Positions 44,801-55,575 of a stretch of DNA of 64,000 nucleotides are shown one piece after another. The DNA is from Nocardia asteroides (lineage in GTDB: Bacteria; Actinomycetota; Actinomycetes; Mycobacteriales; Mycobacteriaceae): NCBI RefSeq assembly GCF_900637185.1, contig NZ_LR134352.1:6128001-6192000 (forward strand), read 5' to 3'. A program made the translations under genes and the position numbers. A model generated the notes under the pieces. That model did not search any database and had not been told where the DNA came from. It saw only the letters and a list, made by a program, of their open reading frames with translations. The number at the start of each line of letters is the position of its first letter. Position 1 is the first letter of the stretch.

Positions 44801-47800
44801 GCTGCCGCGCAACGAGGTCGGATCGATGCCCGCGTGTTCGAGCGCCTCCCACGAGACCTCGAGCAGCAACCGCTGCTGCGGGTCCATCGCCACCGCTTCG
44901 CGCGGTGCGATCCCGAAGAATGCCGCGTCGAAGTCGGCGGCCTGATTCAGGAAGCCGCCCTTGCCGGAGTAGGTGGTGCCGGGGTGGTCGGGGTCGGGAT
45001 GGATCAGGCGATCCAGGTCCCAGCCGCGGTCGCCGGGGAAGTCGCCGATGGCGTCGGTGCCCGAGGACACCAGCTCCCACAGGTCCTCCGGTGAGGCGAC
45101 ACCGCCCGGGTACCGGCACGCCATGCCGACGATGGCGATCGGCTCGTCGGTCTGCTTGCGGCGCAGGGCCTTCGGCGCCGGCGCGCTCACCGCGGCCGGT
45201 TCCACACGGGACTGCACGAGCTTCGCGACCGCCGCCGGTGTCGGATGGTCGAACACGAGCGTGGACGGCAAGGCCAGGCCGGTCGCCTTGCCCAGCCGGT
45301 TGCGGAAGTCGACCGCGCCCAGCGAGTCGAAACCCAGCTCCCGGAACGGCTTCGCCGCGTCGACCGCGGCACCCGACTCGTATCCGAGCACCACGGCGAC
45401 CTCATCCAGCACTGCCGACAGCACCAGGTCGGCGCGCCGCGCCTCGGGCACCTCGGCGAGCCGGGCGCCCAGCGAACCCGCCGCGTGATCCGCTGCCGCC
45501 GGTACGGGTCGGCGGGCGAAGCCGCGCAGCACCGCGGGCACGCTCGCCGCCGATTCCCGGCGCAACGCGGTCGCGTCGAACCGGATCGGAACCAGTCGCG
45601 ACCCGGTGTGCGCGAGCGCGGCGTCGAACAGGCGCAGGCCCTCGACATCGCCGAGCTGACCCAGCCCCAATCGATCCCAGCGCGCGACCGCGGCGCGGTC
45701 CAGCTCGCCGGTCATACCACCGGCCTGGTTCCACGGCCCCCACGCCAGCGACGTGGCGGCCAGCCCGTCCCGGTGCCGCAGTTGTACGAGGGCGTCCAGG
45801 AAACCGTTGGCCGCGGCGTAGTTGCCCTGGCCCGCCGAGCCGAGCACACCGGCGACCGAGGAGAACACCACGAACGCGGCCAGGTCCCGATCCCGGGTGA
45901 GTTCGTGCAGATGCCAGGCGCCGTCGACCTTGGGCGCCAGCACCCGGTCGACCTGGGCGCCGGTCATGGTGGCGACGATGCCGTCGTCGAGCACGCCCGC
46001 GGTGTGCACGATCGCGGACAGCCCGTCCTCGCTGTCGAGCAACGCCTGGACAGCGGCGCGCTCGGTGACATCACACGCCACGACTCTCGCCCGCGCGCCC
46101 GCCTTGGCCAGCTCGGCGACCAGGTCGGCGGCGCCGGGGGCCGCCGGACCGCGGCGTGAGGTGAGGACCAGGCTCCGTACACCGTGCTCGGCGACGAGAT
46201 GGCGTGCGAACAGCGCACCGAGCCCGCCGGTACCGCCGGTGACGAGGACGGTCCCGTCGCCCAGCGGCGGCACGTCCCCGGACGGCGCCGACGCCCTGGT
46301 CAGGCGAGGCGCCAGCAGGTCGGTGCCGCGCACCGCGAGCTGGGGTTCGCCGGAGCGCACCACGTCCAGGATCTGTGCGGCGTCGAGCGGCGTGGCAGGA
46401 TCCTCGTCGACGAGCACGAACCGGTCCGGGTGTTCGGCCTGTGCGCTACGGACCAGGCCCGACACCGCGGCGGCAGCCGGATCAATGGTGTCGCCGGGCA
46501 GACCGGCCGCGCCGGCAGTGACAATTACCAATGTGCTGTCGAGCGAACTAGTTTGAACCACAAACGATTTCAACAGCTCGAGAACCGGGTGTACGGTTTC
46601 CCTGACAGCGCCCGGAATATCGTCCTCATTGTCGCCGGAAGGAATTCGCCACACCATGACAGCCGGAATATGTTCCGCGGCGGCGATATCGGTGACCGAG
46701 GCGAATTCGGTGGCGATTCCGGGAACACCGGTTCCCGCGAGGGTGGCCATCGCCGGCGTGGCCCGGCCGGCCGCCACGGTGACGGGCTCCCACCGTACTT
46801 CGTACAGATCCGCCTCGGAATCGGCGAGCGCGCGCCGGAATTCCGCGACGTCATAGGAACGCATCACGACGGCGTCGACCGACAGGATCGGCGTACCGTC
46901 CACAGCGATCGCCGCCACCGACACGGTCTCCGGCCCGGTGGCCACCGCGGCGACCCGCAACGAGCTGACCTCGGTCCGCGCGGGCGCGTGGAATCGCGCA
47001 CCGCCCCAGCGGAACAGCAGCTTGCCGGTGTCGGCGGCGGTGTCGTCGTCACCCCACACGAGCCGGGCCAGACCGGCGTGCAGGGTCATGTCGAGCAGCG
47101 TCGGGTGCAGCTCGAAACGTCCCGCTTCCGCGCTCAGATCGGCGGGAAGACCGATCTCGGCGAAGACGATGTCGTCGCGCTGCCAGGCTGCGCCTACCCC
47201 GGTGAACGCCGGGCCGTACTCGAGCCCGGAGCCCGCCGTCATCTGTTCGGGGATCGACTCGGCCGCAATCGGTTCGGCGTCGGACGGCGGCCACGCCTCG
47301 TCGCGCAGACGATCGAGCAGACCGCTGTCGCCGTCCGCCTCCGCCGCCAAGGCGCCGGTCGCGTTGCGCACCCAGGTCCCCTCGGTGGCGGTGCGGTAGG
47401 AGAAGTCGAACTGGCGCCGCCCGGTCGGGTCCGGCGCCTGGACCAGCACCTGGAGTTCGACCTCGTCGTCGGCGGACGGCAGGATCGGCGCCTGCAAGGT
47501 GAGCTCGTCCAGCATCGCGCACCCGATACGGGTACCGGCGGCCAGCAGGAATTCCACCAGCACCGCGCTCGGTACCACCACCACGCCGAACGACGTGTGG
47601 TCGGCGATCCACGGCTGTGCGCGCAACGACAGGCGACCGGTGATCACCCACTCGTCGGTTCCTGCCAGCTCCACCACCCCGGTGAGGACCGGGTGGGCCG
47701 CGGCATCCCGCGTGGTCGCATCGGTCGGCTCGAGCCAGAACCGTCGATGCTGGAAAGCGTAGGTGGGCAAGGGAACTCGGCCGGAGCGACCGACGAACAG

Positions 47801-50800
47801 CGGGCGCCAGTCCACCTCGGCGCCGGCGACATGCGCCTGCGCCAGGGCGGTGAGCAGCTGGCTCACCTCGTCGGCGTCGCGCCGCGCGGTCGCGACCACC
47901 ACGGACTCGGCCTCGGCAGCGGGGTGCCCGGCCAGGTTTCCGCGCGTCAGTGCGGCCAGCACGGCATCCGGGCCGACCTCGACGAACCGCCGCACACCGC
48001 TGTCGACGAGGGTGTCCACGCCCGGCGCGAACCGCACGCAGCCACGCAGCTGCCGCACCCAGTAATCGGGGTCGGTCACCGCGTCGCCGGCGAGCTCACC
48101 GGTCACGTTCGACACGATCGGCAGCCGAGGGGACCGATAGTCGATCCCCGCTGCGATGGAACGGAATTCGTCGAGCATCGGATCCATCAGGGCCGAATGG
48201 AAAGCGTGGCTGACGCGCAGCCTGCTCGTCCGCACGCCGGCCTCGGCGAGATCGCCTTCGATCTGCTCGATCGCGTCCACGGCGCCGGACAGCACCGTCG
48301 ACGTGGGGTCGTTGATCCCGGCGATCGAGACCTGGTCGCCGCGCCCGGCGACCAGCTCGGTCGCGCGTTCCTCCCCGACCGCGACGGCGAGCATCGCGCC
48401 GCCGGTGGGCAGCGCGCCCATCAACCGGCCGCGCGCCGCCACCAGCGCGCAGGCGTCCGGCAGCGACCAGACGCCGGCCACATAGGCGGCCGCCAGCTCA
48501 CCGATCGAGTGCCCGATCACCACATCCGGTGTCACGCCGAAGGATTCGAGCAGCCGGAACAGGGCTACCTCGAAGGCGAACAGGGCGGGCTGGGTGTACT
48601 CGGTCCGGTCCAGGATCGCGGCGTCGCCGCAGAACAGCACCTCGGTGAGCGAGAATTCCAGCAGCTCGTCGAATTCGGCGCAGACCGTGTCGAGTTCGTC
48701 GGCGAAGACCGGGAAGGCGTCGTAGAGCCCGGCGCCCATCTCCAGCCGCTGCGCTCCCTGACCGGTGAACAGGAAGGCCGTGCGACCCGCCCCGGCGGCA
48801 CCGTCGACGACACCGGTGGCGATCCGCGATCCGGCCAAGTCGGCCAGGCGGGCCAGGATCTCATCGCGATCGGAGCCGAAAACCACACCGCGCGAGTCGA
48901 ACTGGGTGCGGTTGATCGCGAGCGTGGCGCCCACTTCCGCCAGGTCGGCGTCCGGATGCCGCGACAGCCAATCGCGCAGTCGCGCCGCCTGCGCACGCAG
49001 CGCGACATCGGATCGGCCCGATACCAGCAGGGTTGGCACCGGCACGACGGCGGTGGACTGCTTCGGCTCGCCTGCGGTGGCGACGGGCGCCTCTTCCAGC
49101 ACGACATGCGCGTTGGTGCCACTGATCCCGAACGAGGACACACCCGCACGCCGCACGCGGCTCCCCGCGGTCCACGGTTCGGCTTCGGCCAGCAGCCGGA
49201 CCGCGCCCGCGGTCCAATCCACATGCGGCGACGGGGTGTCCAGGTGCAGGGTGCGCGGCAGTGTCTCGTGCCGCAGGGCCTGCACCATCTTGATCACACC
49301 CGCCACACCGGCGGCGGCCACGGCGTGGCCGATATTGGATTTCAGCGAGCCGATGCGGACCGGCTCGTCGCGGTCCTGACCGTAGGTGGCGATCAGCGCC
49401 TGGGCCTCGATCGGGTCGCCCAGGGTGGTGCCGGTGCCGTGCGCCTCGACGGCGTCCACCTCGGCCGCCGTCAGTCCGGCATTGGCCAGCGCCTGCGCGA
49501 TGACCCGCTCCTGGGACGGCCCGTTGGGCGCGGTCAGGCCGTTGCTCGCGCCGTCCTGGTTCACCGCACTGCCGCGGACCACGGCCAGAATGTCGTGACC
49601 GAGTCGTTGGGCATCCGAAAGTCGTTCCAGCACAAGCACACCGGCGCCCTCGGACCAGGCGACGCCGTCGGCGGCGGCCGAGAACGGCTTGCACCGGCCG
49701 TCCGGGGCCAGGCCGCGCTGGCGGGCGAAGTCCACGTGCAGGTACGGGCTGGCGGCGACGGTGACACCACCGGCGAGCACCAGCGAACTGTCACCCTGAC
49801 GCAATGCCTGGCAGGCCAGGTGCAGGGCCACCAGCGACGAGGAGCACGCCGTGTCCACCGTGACCGCGGGCCCTTCCAGGCCGAACGCGTACGCGACGCG
49901 GCCGGAGACCACGCTGTGCGAGGTACCGGTGAGCCGGTATCCCTCCAGGTCACCGGTCACCCGGCGGGAATAGCCCGACGAGCACGCGCCGACGTAGACG
50001 CCGGTGTCGCCGCCGCGCAGCGAGGTGGGGTCGATGCCTGCGTCCTCGAGCGCTTCCCAGGCGGTCTCGAGCAGCAACCGCTGCTGCGGGTCCATCGCCA
50101 GCGCCTCGCGCGGACTGATACCGAAGAACTCGGGATCGAAATCGCCCGCGCTGTCGAGGAATCCGCCGTGGCGGGTGTAGACGGTGCCCGGCTTGCCCGG
50201 GTCGGGGTCGAACAGCCGGTCGAGGTCCCAGCCGCGGTCGGTGGGGAACTCCCCGATCGCGTCACGGCCCTCGGCCATCAGGTCCCAGAGGTCCTCGGCG
50301 GATCGCACGCCGCCGGGGAAGCGCGCGCCGATGCCGACGATCGCGATCGGCTCGTCGCTGCCCGCCCGCCGGGTCACCCGGCGGGCGCGGCGACCCTGCC
50401 CGGTGATCGACGACCGCAGCAGGGTGGCCACGGCGGTCGCGGTGGGGTGATCGAAGACCAGGGTCTTGGGCAGGGCCACGCCGGTGGCCTCGGCCAGCCG
50501 GACCTGGAGTTCGACGCCGCTGATGGAGTCGAATCCGAGCTCGGTGAACGGCAGCTCGGGGTGGATCGACCCGGCGGAGTCGTGACCGAGGACGGCGGCG
50601 GCGTGCTCACGCACGACATCCAGCAGCACGGCGTCGCGCTGGTATTCGGGCAGGTCGAGCAGGGTCCGGGCGAGCGGACTGTCGTCCCAGGTCTCGACCA
50701 CGGGTTCGTCGGGGACCGCCACCGCAGCCATGGGGGACGCGACGGGCGACGGGGTCCAGAAGTCGCGACGCTCGAAGGCATAGGTCGGCAGGTCGACGCG

Positions 50801-53080
50801 CGCGCCACCGGGAACCAGCGCGGGGGGATCCACCGCCAGGCCGGCGCAGTAGGCCGCGACCAGCGACTCGGCGAACCGGTCCAGTTCCCCGCCGATCACG
50901 GCGATCTCCGCCGACGATCCGGCGAGCCCGGCCACGGACTCGCCCGGCGCGGTCATGAGCCCAGTGGGCTCGGCGCCCACTGTTACGAATCCGGTGACAC
51001 CGTCGGCGATCAGCGCGGACACGGATTCGGCGAGTCGATCGGATTCCCGGACGTCCCGGGCCCAGTACGCGGCATCCAGCGAAGCGGTGTCGACCCAGTC
51101 GGCAGTGCGTGTGGAGACGAAGGGAGTCGCGCCGGCGCGCGGCCGGATGGCCGCCACTTCGGCGCGCAGCCGCGCCGGGCTCGCGTCGCCCGCCGTGCGG
51201 AGGACGACCACCCGGGCCGCGTCGGTGAGCGTCAGGCTCCCGGCGACGTGCGCCGCCGCGATCTCGCCGAGGCCGTCGCCGAGCACCACGGCCGGTTCCA
51301 CACCCGCCGCCCGCCACATCCGGGCCAGCGCGACCATGATCGCGAAGCGCACCGGACCGGCGACGTCGGCACGGTCCGCCGGCGGGGCGCCCTGGTCACC
51401 GCGCAGCACCGCGCCGAGCGACCAGCTCACCCACGGTTCCAGCGCCGCGCCGCAGTCGGCGATCGCCGCGGCGAATTCGCCACTTGCCGTGAGTATTTCA
51501 CGCGTCGCGTCGACATGCCAGGTGCCGTGATCGGCGAAGACGAACGCGACCCGGCGCCGCGCGGCACGGGTGACGCCACCCTCGGACGCCTCGGCCAGGG
51601 CCGACAGCCCGGCCAGCAGTTCCGCCCGGTCGCGGCCGACGACACCGCCGCGCCACTCCAGCTGGGCGCGGGTGGTCAGCAGCGAATGCGCCACGTCGAC
51701 GGCGTCCAGCTCCGGACGCCGGACCAGCAGGTCGCGCAGTCGGGCCGCCTGCGCGCGAACCCCGGTGTCGGTGCGGGCCGACAGCACCCAGGGCACCGCG
51801 GCGAGATCAGCCGTGGGCGCGGGCGCCGCGACCGGCGCCTGCTCCACGATCAGGTGCGCGTTGGACCCACCCATGCCGAAGGAGGACACCGCCGCGCGGC
51901 GCACGCCCGCCGCCGACCAGTCCTCGGCACCGGTCACGACGCGGATCCCCAAGTCCGCGAGCGGAATCCGTGGATTCGGGGTCTCGAAGTTGAGGCTGGC
52001 CACCAGTTCCCGGCGGCTCAGGCACAACGCGGTCTTGATCAGGCCCGCGATACCGGCGGCGCCCTCCAGGTGACCGATATTGGTCTTCACCGAGCCGACG
52101 GCCAAGGGCGCGTCGGCCGCCCGGCCGGGGCCGTAGGTGTCGCCGAGCGCGGCGGCCTCCACCGGATCACCGGCGGGCGTACCGGTGCCGTGCAATTCGA
52201 CGTACTGCACCGACGACGCCGCGACACCGGCCGCGGACAGCGCGGCACGGATCGCCGACGCCTGCGCGTCCCGGCTCGGGGCGCTCAGCACCCGGCGCTC
52301 GTTGCCGGTGTTGACCGCGCTGCCGCGGATCACCGCGTACACCCGGTCGCCGTCGGCGACGGCCGCGGCCAGCGGTTTCAGCACCACCATGCCGCCGCCC
52401 TCGCCGCGTACGAAACCGTCGGCCCGCGCGTCGAAGGTGAAGCACGCGCCGCGTGCCGACTGCGCGCCGAACTGCTCGATCCGCGCGCCACTGGCCGGCG
52501 ACAGGATCAGGTTCAGGCCGCCGGCCAGCGCCACCTCGCTCTCGCCGCTGCGCAGGCTCTCGCACGCCAGATGCACCGCGACCAGCGAGGACGCCTGAGC
52601 GCTGTCGACGACGAGACTCGGTCCGGTGAAACCGAAGTGATTGGCGACCCGGTTGGCGATGATGCCGCGCCCGGTGCCCCACAGCGAATGCCTGCTGACG
52701 CCTGGCCCGCCGCGCGAGGCCAAGACCTCGGCGAAATCGCTGCCGGTGCTGCCCAGGAACACCCCGCAGCGCGGATTCGCGCGCGCGGTGCCCGCCAGGC
52801 CCGCGTCCTCGAGCGCCTCCCAGCTCAGCTCCAGCGCGAGCAACTGCTGTGGATCGACCGCGCGGGCCTCGTTCGGCGAGACGCCGAAGAAGTCCGCGTC
52901 GAAACGGCCCACGCTCTCGACGAACCCGGCCCGCTCGGTGAGGTCGGCCCGCCCGCGCGGCGCGGCGCCGATCGCGGCGCGGCCCTCCCTCAGCAACTGC
53001 CAGAAACCGTCGAGATCGGCTGCGCCCGGCAATCTGCAGGACATACCGACGATAGCGACGTCACATGCCGATTCGGCCAT
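38846..53080 (-). CDS. PKS1, modular type I polyketide synthase (loading module, modules 1, 2)
   Basis: 4744 residues, the first protein of the assembly line. ATG at 53078-53080 has GGAAGGG about 8 bases upstream. There is no N-terminal docking helix; the KS begins almost at once, as expected for a loading protein. Approximate domains: KSQ 6-430 (Gln162 at the Cys site), inactive AT 540-790, ACP Ser852; KS1 908-1330, AT1 1440-1777, DH1 1800-2083, KR1 2277-2490, ACP1 Ser2586; KS2 2645-3070, AT2 3168-3517, DH2 3537-3810, ER2 3995-4300, KR2 4307-4540, ACP2 near 4622; C-terminal docking region to 4744. AT1 and AT2 have GHSIGE and HAFH. ER2 has the nucleotide motif [15 protein letters not shown]. 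Module 1 should give a double bond and module 2 a saturated CH2-CH2. A promoter lies about 430 bases upstream. Confidence 0.97.
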   Translation of the reverse strand: MAESACDVAIVGMSCRLPGAADLDGFWQLLREGRAAIGAAPRGRADLTERAGFVESVGRFDADFFGVSPNEARAVDPQQLLALELSWEALEDAGLAGTARANPRCGVFLGSTGSDFAEVLASRGGPGVSRHSLWGTGRGIIANRVANHFGFTGPSLVVDSAQASSLVAVHLACESLRSGESEVALAGGLNLILSPASGARIEQFGAQSARGACFTFDARADGFVRGEGGGMVVLKPLAAAVADGDRVYAVIRGSAVNTGNERRVLSAPSRDAQASAIRAALSAAGVAASSVQYVELHGTGTPAGDPVEAAALGDTYGPGRAADAPLAVGSVKTNIGHLEGAAGIAGLIKTALCLSRRELVASLNFETPNPRIPLADLGIRVVTGAEDWSAAGVRRAAVSSFGMGGSNAHLIVEQAPVAAPAPTADLAAVPWVLSARTDTGVRAQAARLRDLLVRRPELDAVDVAHSLLTTRAQLEWRGGVVGRDRAELLAGLSALAEASEGGVTRAARRRVAFVFADHGTWHVDATREILTASGEFAAAIADCGAALEPWVSWSLGAVLRGDQGAPPADRADVAGPVRFAIMVALARMWRAAGVEPAVVLGDGLGEIAAAHVAGSLTLTDAARVVVLRTAGDASPARLRAEVAAIRPRAGATPFVSTRTADWVDTASLDAAYWARDVRESDRLAESVSALIADGVTGFVTVGAEPTGLMTAPGESVAGLAGSSAEIAVIGGELDRFAESLVAAYCAGLAVDPPALVPGGARVDLPTYAFERRDFWTPSPVASPMAAVAVPDEPVVETWDDSPLARTLLDLPEYQRDAVLLDVVREHAAAVLGHDSAGSIHPELPFTELGFDSISGVELQVRLAEATGVALPKTLVFDHPTATAVATLLRSSITGQGRRARRVTRRAGSDEPIAIVGIGARFPGGVRSAEDLWDLMAEGRDAIGEFPTDRGWDLDRLFDPDPGKPGTVYTRHGGFLDSAGDFDPEFFGISPREALAMDPQQRLLLETAWEALEDAGIDPTSLRGGDTGVYVGACSSGYSRRVTGDLEGYRLTGTSHSVVSGRVAYAFGLEGPAVTVDTACSSSLVALHLACQALRQGDSSLVLAGGVTVAASPYLHVDFARQRGLAPDGRCKPFSAAADGVAWSEGAGVLVLERLSDAQRLGHDILAVVRGSAVNQDGASNGLTAPNGPSQERVIAQALANAGLTAAEVDAVEAHGTGTTLGDPIEAQALIATYGQDRDEPVRIGSLKSNIGHAVAAAGVAGVIKMVQALRHETLPRTLHLDTPSPHVDWTAGAVRLLAEAEPWTAGSRVRRAGVSSFGISGTNAHVVLEEAPVATAGEPKQSTAVVPVPTLLVSGRSDVALRAQAARLRDWLSRHPDADLAEVGATLAINRTQFDSRGVVFGSDRDEILARLADLAGSRIATGVVDGAAGAGRTAFLFTGQGAQRLEMGAGLYDAFPVFADELDTVCAEFDELLEFSLTEVLFCGDAAILDRTEYTQPALFAFEVALFRLLESFGVTPDVVIGHSIGELAAAYVAGVWSLPDACALVAARGRLMGALPTGGAMLAVAVGEERATELVAGRGDQVSIAGINDPTSTVLSGAVDAIEQIEGDLAEAGVRTSRLRVSHAFHSALMDPMLDEFRSIAAGIDYRSPRLPIVSNVTGELAGDAVTDPDYWVRQLRGCVRFAPGVDTLVDSGVRRFVEVGPDAVLAALTRGNLAGHPAAEAESVVVATARRDADEVSQLLTALAQAHVAGAEVDWRPLFVGRSGRVPLPTYAFQHRRFWLEPTDATTRDAAAHPVLTGVVELAGTDEWVITGRLSLRAQPWIADHTSFGVVVVPSAVLVEFLLAAGTRIGCAMLDELTLQAPILPSADDEVELQVLVQAPDPTGRRQFDFSYRTATEGTWVRNATGALAAEADGDSGLLDRLRDEAWPPSDAEPIAAESIPEQMTAGSGLEYGPAFTGVGAAWQRDDIVFAEIGLPADLSAEAGRFELHPTLLDMTLHAGLARLVWGDDDTAADTGKLLFRWGGARFHAPARTEVSSLRVAAVATGPETVSVAAIAVDGTPILSVDAVVMRSYDVAEFRRALADSEADLYEVRWEPVTVAAGRATPAMATLAGTGVPGIATEFASVTDIAAAEHIPAVMVWRIPSGDNEDDIPGAVRETVHPVLELLKSFVVQTSSLDSTLVIVTAGAAGLPGDTIDPAAAAVSGLVRSAQAEHPDRFVLVDEDPATPLDAAQILDVVRSGEPQLAVRGTDLLAPRLTRASAPSGDVPPLGDGTVLVTGGTGGLGALFARHLVAEHGVRSLVLTSRRGPAAPGAADLVAELAKAGARARVVACDVTERAAVQALLDSEDGLSAIVHTAGVLDDGIVATMTGAQVDRVLAPKVDGAWHLHELTRDRDLAAFVVFSSVAGVLGSAGQGNYAAANGFLDALVQLRHRDGLAATSLAWGPWNQAGGMTGELDRAAVARWDRLGLGQLGDVEGLRLFDAALAHTGSRLVPIRFDATALRRESAASVPAVLRGFARRPVPAAADHAAGSLGARLAEVPEARRADLVLSAVLDEVAVVLGYESGAAVDAAKPFRELGFDSLGAVDFRNRLGKATGLALPSTLVFDHPTPAAVAKLVQSRVEPAAVSAPAPKALRRKQTDEPIAIVGMACRYPGGVASPEDLWELVSSGTDAIGDFPGDRGWDLDRLIHPDPDHPGTTYSGKGGFLNQAADFDAAFFGIAPREAVAMDPQQRLLLEVSWEALEHAGIDPTSLRGSDTGVYTGVMYQDYENLTRKAGREVEGYVVTGAVGSVASGRVSYALGLEGPAMTVDTACSSSLVALHVACRALRQGESSLALVGGATVMATPIVFLEFSRNRGLASDGRCKSFSAAADGVSWAEGAAVLVVERLSDARRLGHNVLAVVRGTAVNQDGASNGLTAPNGPAQERVIAAALADAGLTPADVDVVEAHGTGTTLGDPIEAQALIAAYGQDRDEPLRIGSLKSNIGHSQAAAGVGGVIKMVQALRHDTLPKTLHVDALSPHVDWSAGAVRVLSDAERWPAGGRPRRAGVSSFGISGTNAHVIIEEPPVRAESAAASAPELVPVLVTAKSEAGLRAQADRLRQWLIRHPEVTAAQVASASIDTRALLEWRGGVVGRDRQDLLSGLADLAAGTGSARTAEGVVGQGKIAFLFTGQGAQRPGMGAGLYQDFPVFAAALDEVCAEFDRLLGGSLRTVMFTAPEEGLSRTAFTQPVLFAFEVAMFRLLESFGVVPDVVAGHSIGELAAAYVAGVWSLPDACALVAARGRLMGALPEGGAMLAVDVSEDDALAAVAGYGDRVAVAAVNGPEAVVFSGDEDAVDELAQRFTDRGRRTHRLRVSHAFHSARMDPMLEEFRTVAAGLTYHAPLLPIVSNVTGAQADDAVLDPGYWVAQVRGSVRFAPGVDTLVASGARRFVEVGPDAVLTAMTRACLAKEPEVEAKSLVVASSRRSVDETVGFVTALTQAAVVGVPVDWTPMVGDRSAGRVTLPTYAFQHQRFWAQPVDAADQSASGLDAAGHPLLSAMIRLPDAPDVVFTGRLSRSAQPWLADHAVTGVALLPGAALVELTLHVGTVLDCPFLAELVIEAPLPIPSTGAVELRVVAGGPDDTGARTVSTYSRSSADDDRWVRHAVATVTADRAQAAVDTEMATWPPVGATAVPIDYAELADRGYEYGPAFRGLTTLWQRAGEVFAEVTLPEAAGSAEFGLHPALLDAALHAILAGGLAPGALVVPFAWENVALHATGATTLRVRVTSAGAERVALTLADQTGGTVAEIGVLTLRALSTDALGAARRTDGLGYELHWVAQPDTVPGPAGDWNIFDHAETVEFGETRATVLRIDGTVDGGDLPTTVRDLVTAIGDRVRSALSGDELLVAVTRRGVAVHAGEQVDLPAAAALGLLRTAQSENQDRIVLVDIDDWADYRTAVASAVANPAEPQVAVRRGLVYAPRLAQASVPLTAPDDTAWALTPLDKGTLTGDNFALVEHPAGREPLAPGQVRVDMRAVGLNFRDVLMALGTYPDPNGRIGGEGAGIVLEVAPDVTGFAPGDRVFGFTPGSASVAVVDHRLLAPMPHGWTFSQAAAVPIVYATAYYGLVDLAAAQPGETLLLHAATGGVGMAAVQLARHLGLRMLVTASKPKWNVLRAMGFDDAVIGDSRTLEFEPRFRALTDGHGVDIVLDSLAGDFVDASLRLLPRGGRFVEMGMIDRRDPATVAETHPGVRYASFMLMEAGPDRLREILATLVELFEAGALTPSATTAWDLRRAPEAFRYLSQATGVGKNVLTVPTSLRPGGTVLITGGTGGLGAIAARHLVTAHGVGRLVLAGRRGPATPGASELVAELTALGAQVEVVACDAADRAALDAVLAAIPAEHPLTAVVHAAGVLADGLLATMTADQIARVLRPKVEAAWNLHEATRHLDLAAFVLYSSIAGVIGNPGQANYAAANVALDALAQHRRVNGLPATSVAWGPWQQSSGMTSDLGEADLLRLRREGLLPLGADEGMALFDAALAGGRADFVAIRVDRNALGEAGPGELRPVMRGLVRPARRRVSEPADTAPDLAVRLHGQPAAEQDRIVLDVIRAQAAAVLGHGGADAMAPDKPFSDIGFDSLGVMEFRNRLKSAAGVQLSTTAMFDYPTPAALAGFLRRELVPDDDPAQRLSTGIEALARDLGSAELSAGARSELATTLTALLRTLDVTVAVPVAEVGPDLDVDSLDGADDDELFAFIDNLS
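39085..45148 (-). other. PKS module 2: KS-AT-DH-ER-KR-ACP, fully reducing
   Basis: The only enoylreductase in the window, at about 40180-41110, starts near [13 protein letters not shown] and has the quinone-oxidoreductase signature [11 protein letters not shown] and a [14 protein letters not shown] loop. DH2 has [10 protein letters not shown] and LLDAALH. KR2 has Ser/Tyr/Asn and LAD in place of LDD (the last Asp is kept). AT2 is malonyl type. The step should give a fully saturated two-carbon unit. Confidence 0.93.
45195..50360 (-). other. PKS module 1: KS-AT-DH-KR-ACP
   Basis: First extension module, with intact KS Cys, malonyl-type AT (HAFH) and B-type KR (LDD, FSSVAG, NYAAAN). DH1 reads [10 protein letters not shown] with LLDMTLH, which fits the HxxxGxxxxP and Asp motifs but belongs to the unusual VPSA subtype. 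It should turn the starter into a 2-butenoyl-type unit. Confidence 0.92.
50395..53065 (-). other. loading module: KSQ - inactive AT - ACP
   Basis: The KS keeps HGTGT and KTNIGH but reads [10 protein letters not shown]: codon CAG at 52595-52597 gives Gln162 instead of Cys. The AT-like region (about 50770-51560) lacks function by sequence. GQGxQ reads DHGTW, GHSxG reads GDGLG (Gly603, codon 51272-51274, replaces the catalytic Ser; Asp602 replaces His), and about 80 residues including the HAFH region are missing between VVVLRT and FVSTRT. The AT tail ([12 protein letters not shown]) and the ACP (GFDSIS, Ser852) are intact. Confidence 0.92.
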
Positions 53081-53509
53081 CTGAACATCCCTTCCGCGAA
53101 AGCAAGCTGGGCCCCCGTAGCCCCTGACGAATGAATCTCTGTGGGCTACCGGATCGCGGAGCGAGTCATGTCACCATCGATTCGTAGTTCGAGCTGAAGA
53201 GCGGGGTCGGACGAGTCGGCCGATCACAGTCGGGCACAACGGTTTTCACCGCGGATGCGCGCCTGGCGCGGACCGTGTCCGCGAGACGGCCGTGACCCGA
53301 GCAGAAGGGCGGGCCAGGCTCCGGCTGGATCCGGCGACAGGCCTGGATCTCAGCGGAAGGGAAGATCAGCGATCGACACTGAAAGCTGACGCGCTACGCC
53401 GCCATTCCGGCGACTCTGAGCGCGGCTACGAGGGTGCTGTGCCCGTGTGAACCGGCACAGTCTTCCCTCTCGGGGGTTTCTAGCGGCAGAACAAGACTCA
53501 TTGAACCTC
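53081..53509 (-). promoter_or_regulatory. predicted 5' leader of the PKS operon with two inverted repeats
   Basis: If transcription starts just after the -10 at 53510-53515, the PKS1 mRNA has a leader of about 420 bases. I see no convincing reading frame with a ribosome site in it on either strand. It contains two perfect 7-bp inverted repeats: GTAGCCC (53117-53123) with GGGCTAC (53143-53149), just upstream of the PKS1 start, and CTGTGCC (53437-53443) with GGCACAG (53454-53460), near the predicted 5' end. They could be operators or RNA hairpins. Confidence 0.45.
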
Positions 53510-53564
53510 ACAGTATTTGGCCGTTCTCAACCTTGTCAACCGTCCGGTTTCCTCCCGGTTAACC
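53510..53564 (-). promoter_or_regulatory. promoter of the PKS operon with clustered GGTT/AACC half-sites
   Basis: On the minus strand a perfect -35 TTGACA (53534-53539) and TACTGT (53510-53515) are separated by 18 bases. The -35 overlaps a tandem 9-mer, GGTTGACAA/GGTTGAGAA (53524-53541). Just upstream are AACCG-TC-CGGTT (53538-53549) and the palindrome GGTTAACC (53557-53564). The region is less GC-rich than its surroundings. It is the only sigma70-like match I found upstream of PKS1; the half-sites suggest a regulator that is not encoded in this window. Confidence 0.6.
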
Positions 53565-53839
53565 CCCTCGGAGCGGGGGTTCGACCAAGATCGCCGGTGG
53601 CCTCGAGCCAGCCCTCTACATCATGGCCGAAATCACGGCCGCGCGCTTGTCGAACCATCCGAGTTCGCCGTGTTCGATGACTGGAAAGTTGCCGGGGCTG
53701 GTACCGTTCGACCGTTCCGCGCCGGTCGCGCACCCTCTGCCGCCCGACCCCGCCGGTCCGTTTTCCTGTTCACCGGGGCCGATCGCCCCGGCTGTTGTCG
53801 CGTTGCCCCCTGATATCCCGGGCGTCGGGCCCGGCGAGC
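53565..53839. other. intergenic stretch without recognised gene
   Basis: Between the PKS promoter and the plus-strand secreted-protein gene. Short open frames occur on both strands, but none has a ribosome site and recognisable protein character. No promoter for the plus-strand gene stood out. Confidence 0.4.
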
Positions 53840-53928
53840 GGAAGGTGTGATCGCTGCTGCGTCGAGGCTGGTCCGGACTGGTCGCGGCACTACTGACCGC
53901 GACGACGGTCGCCACGAGCGGGCCCGCC
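53840..53928 (+). other. cryptic signal-peptide segment upstream of the secreted-protein gene
   Basis: GGAAGG (53840-53845) is followed 8 bases later by CTG at 53854. From there the frame of the next gene reads LLRRGWSGLVAALL..., a textbook Arg-rich and hydrophobic signal peptide ending in GPAVA before DEWW. There is no ATG, GTG or TTG in this stretch. The in-frame GTG at 53845 is followed at once by TGA (53848-53850). Either CTG 53854 is the true start or the second codon has mutated to a stop. Confidence 0.65.
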
Positions 53929-55530
53929 GTGGCCGACGAATGGTGGCCGTTCGGGGTACTGCCGGATGGGCTCAGCTGCGCGGCCCTCACCCTGCCCGGC
54001 CGCGCCGGCGCGTGGCCGTTGCCGATGCACTTCCCCAACACCGGAATCGGTTTGCTGACGATGCCCCTCGCGCCCGCCGGTATCACGGCGCGGCTACCGG
54101 CCCGGATCGAGTTGCGTACGCCGCGGGGCGGTTTCAACGAAGCATGGCAGTTCGCGCTGCTCGACGGGAACCTCTACGTGCAGGCCACGGCGGGCGAATC
54201 GGGCTGGCGGACGGCGCCGCTGCCCAATTGCCTGCGCGGGCGCATCTCGGCGATCTCGGTGGATCGCAGCCGCCTGGTCGCGCTGGTGCCCGGCGGGCGG
54301 GTGTTCACCCTGGACCTGGCGGATCAGACGCCGGAGCTGTGGTGGTGGACGGCGCGGTTCGGGTCGCCGATCTGGCTGGATCCCACGGGAAGCCAGGTCC
54401 GGCCGGCCTCGCGGGCCTGGAGCCTGTCGTGGCTGGACCCGGAGTACGTGGAGCTGATCCCGTTCCGGCAGCAGGGTTTCTGGACCGATTCGGCGGGCAA
54501 GCAGCAACCGGTGGGCGGGGCAGGCGTGACGACGGTGTTCGTGCTCTCCCCCGAGGGCAATCGCATCGTCATCCTCGACCCCTGGCTGCCCGGCAGCGAT
54601 CCGCTCCGGATCAGCGACCCGGAGTTCGCCGACGACTACAGCTACGAGCTGCCGGGGCCGCTGGACGGGCGGTTCCAGGCGGTCAACCTCAGCGCGTCGG
54701 GGTCGACGACCTTCCTGGTCAACGAGTACGGCGACATGTACACCCGGCTGTGGGACTTCGACATCTCCGGCGCCGACACCCTGTTCTTCTCCTATACCTA
54801 CGGCGAGAATCCCGATCGCGCCGAGGCGCCGACCAACTTCGACGCCTGGGTCGGCCAGTTCGAGTTCCTCCGGCCGTTCTTTCCCCAGTACACCGGCATC
54901 CATCTGCCGCCGCCCGCCTGGGTGCGGCAGCCCAAGGTGCCCGGCGAGATCACCTCGACGATCAGCATCCACACCACGGGCGGTCGATCGGAGCAGCGGG
55001 AGCTGCGGGTGGAGGGCCGCGACGGCGGCCGGACCGGGTTCTGGCACAAGCCCGTCGACACGGGCGACTGGTCCTTCACCGCCGACGACCGTCCGCTGTC
55101 GGCCGACCTGCTCGACAACCGGCCCGGCGACACCTCGGCACTGACCATGGTCGGCCCGACCGGCGTGCACTACGACTATCGCGACCCGGCGGGCTGGTCG
55201 CTGCGCCTGCGCGACTACGACTACGCCGACGACGTGATGCCGATGCGGCTGTGCGCCGCGGACGGCGCCTGCGCCGACCTGAGCCTGTTCCTGGCCGGCA
55301 CGCCGCGCTTCGGCTGGCAGCCCGAGGGCCTGTCGGACACCCCGCGCACCTACCACGGCCTGCTGCAGGTCCCCGAGTCCGAGTGGAACGCCCTCTCCCC
55401 CGCCCTGCGCGCCGTCGCCGAGGAGCTGACCGGGCCGGATCGTGCCGCCAACGTGATGGCGACGTCGAACACCGCCGAGTTCACCCTGCGCACCACCGAG
55501 GGATTCCAGGCCGTGCTGCGCCGGTCCTGA
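53929..55530 (+). CDS. secreted protein of unknown function
   Basis: 533 residues from GTG 53929, the first conventional start. That GTG encodes the Val of an apparent signal-peptidase site (PAVA|DEWW), so the real start is probably upstream (see 53840-53928). I do not recognise the family. The protein is rich in Trp and Tyr, has several evenly spaced beta-strand-like segments (GNLYVQAT, RVFTLDL, TTVFVLSPEGN, TTFLVNEYGDMY) suggestive of a propeller or all-beta fold, and has one Cys pair near the C-terminus (RLCAADGACADL). No membrane segment lies in the mature part. It is transcribed away from the PKS operon and ends at a strong hairpin terminator. Nothing links it to polyketide synthesis other than position. 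Confidence 0.75.
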   Translation: MADEWWPFGVLPDGLSCAALTLPGRAGAWPLPMHFPNTGIGLLTMPLAPAGITARLPARIELRTPRGGFNEAWQFALLDGNLYVQATAGESGWRTAPLPNCLRGRISAISVDRSRLVALVPGGRVFTLDLADQTPELWWWTARFGSPIWLDPTGSQVRPASRAWSLSWLDPEYVELIPFRQQGFWTDSAGKQQPVGGAGVTTVFVLSPEGNRIVILDPWLPGSDPLRISDPEFADDYSYELPGPLDGRFQAVNLSASGSTTFLVNEYGDMYTRLWDFDISGADTLFFSYTYGENPDRAEAPTNFDAWVGQFEFLRPFFPQYTGIHLPPPAWVRQPKVPGEITSTISIHTTGGRSEQRELRVEGRDGGRTGFWHKPVDTGDWSFTADDRPLSADLLDNRPGDTSALTMVGPTGVHYDYRDPAGWSLRLRDYDYADDVMPMRLCAADGACADLSLFLAGTPRFGWQPEGLSDTPRTYHGLLQVPESEWNALSPALRAVAEELTGPDRAANVMATSNTAEFTLRTTEGFQAVLRRS

Positions 55531-55537
55531 CAAGAAG

Positions 55538-55569
55538 AAAGGCCCGGAACCTGGTGGTTCCGGGCCTTT
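55538..55569. terminator. rho-independent terminator, bidirectional
   Basis: Perfect 14-bp stem AAAGGCCCGGAACC/GGTTCCGGGCCTTT with a TGGT loop, 8 bases after the stop of the secreted-protein gene and just beyond the 3' end of the oppositely oriented tRNA. A-rich and T-rich flanks let it serve both strands. Confidence 0.9.
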
Positions 55570-55575
55570 CGTTTG

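Noticed and set aside
38846..53080. A trans-AT polyketide synthase, suggested by the dead loading AT
   Set aside because: All nine complete extension modules carry intact integrated ATs; only the loading AT is lost.
53616..54137. Minus-strand open frame across the start of the secreted-protein gene
   Set aside because: It is Pro/Arg/Gly-rich, has no ribosome site and no protein character, and overlaps the better supported plus-strand gene.
54094..55533. 479-codon minus-strand frame opposite the secreted-protein gene
   Set aside because: Arg/Gly/Val-rich antisense shadow; the plus strand has normal codon use and a terminator right after its stop.
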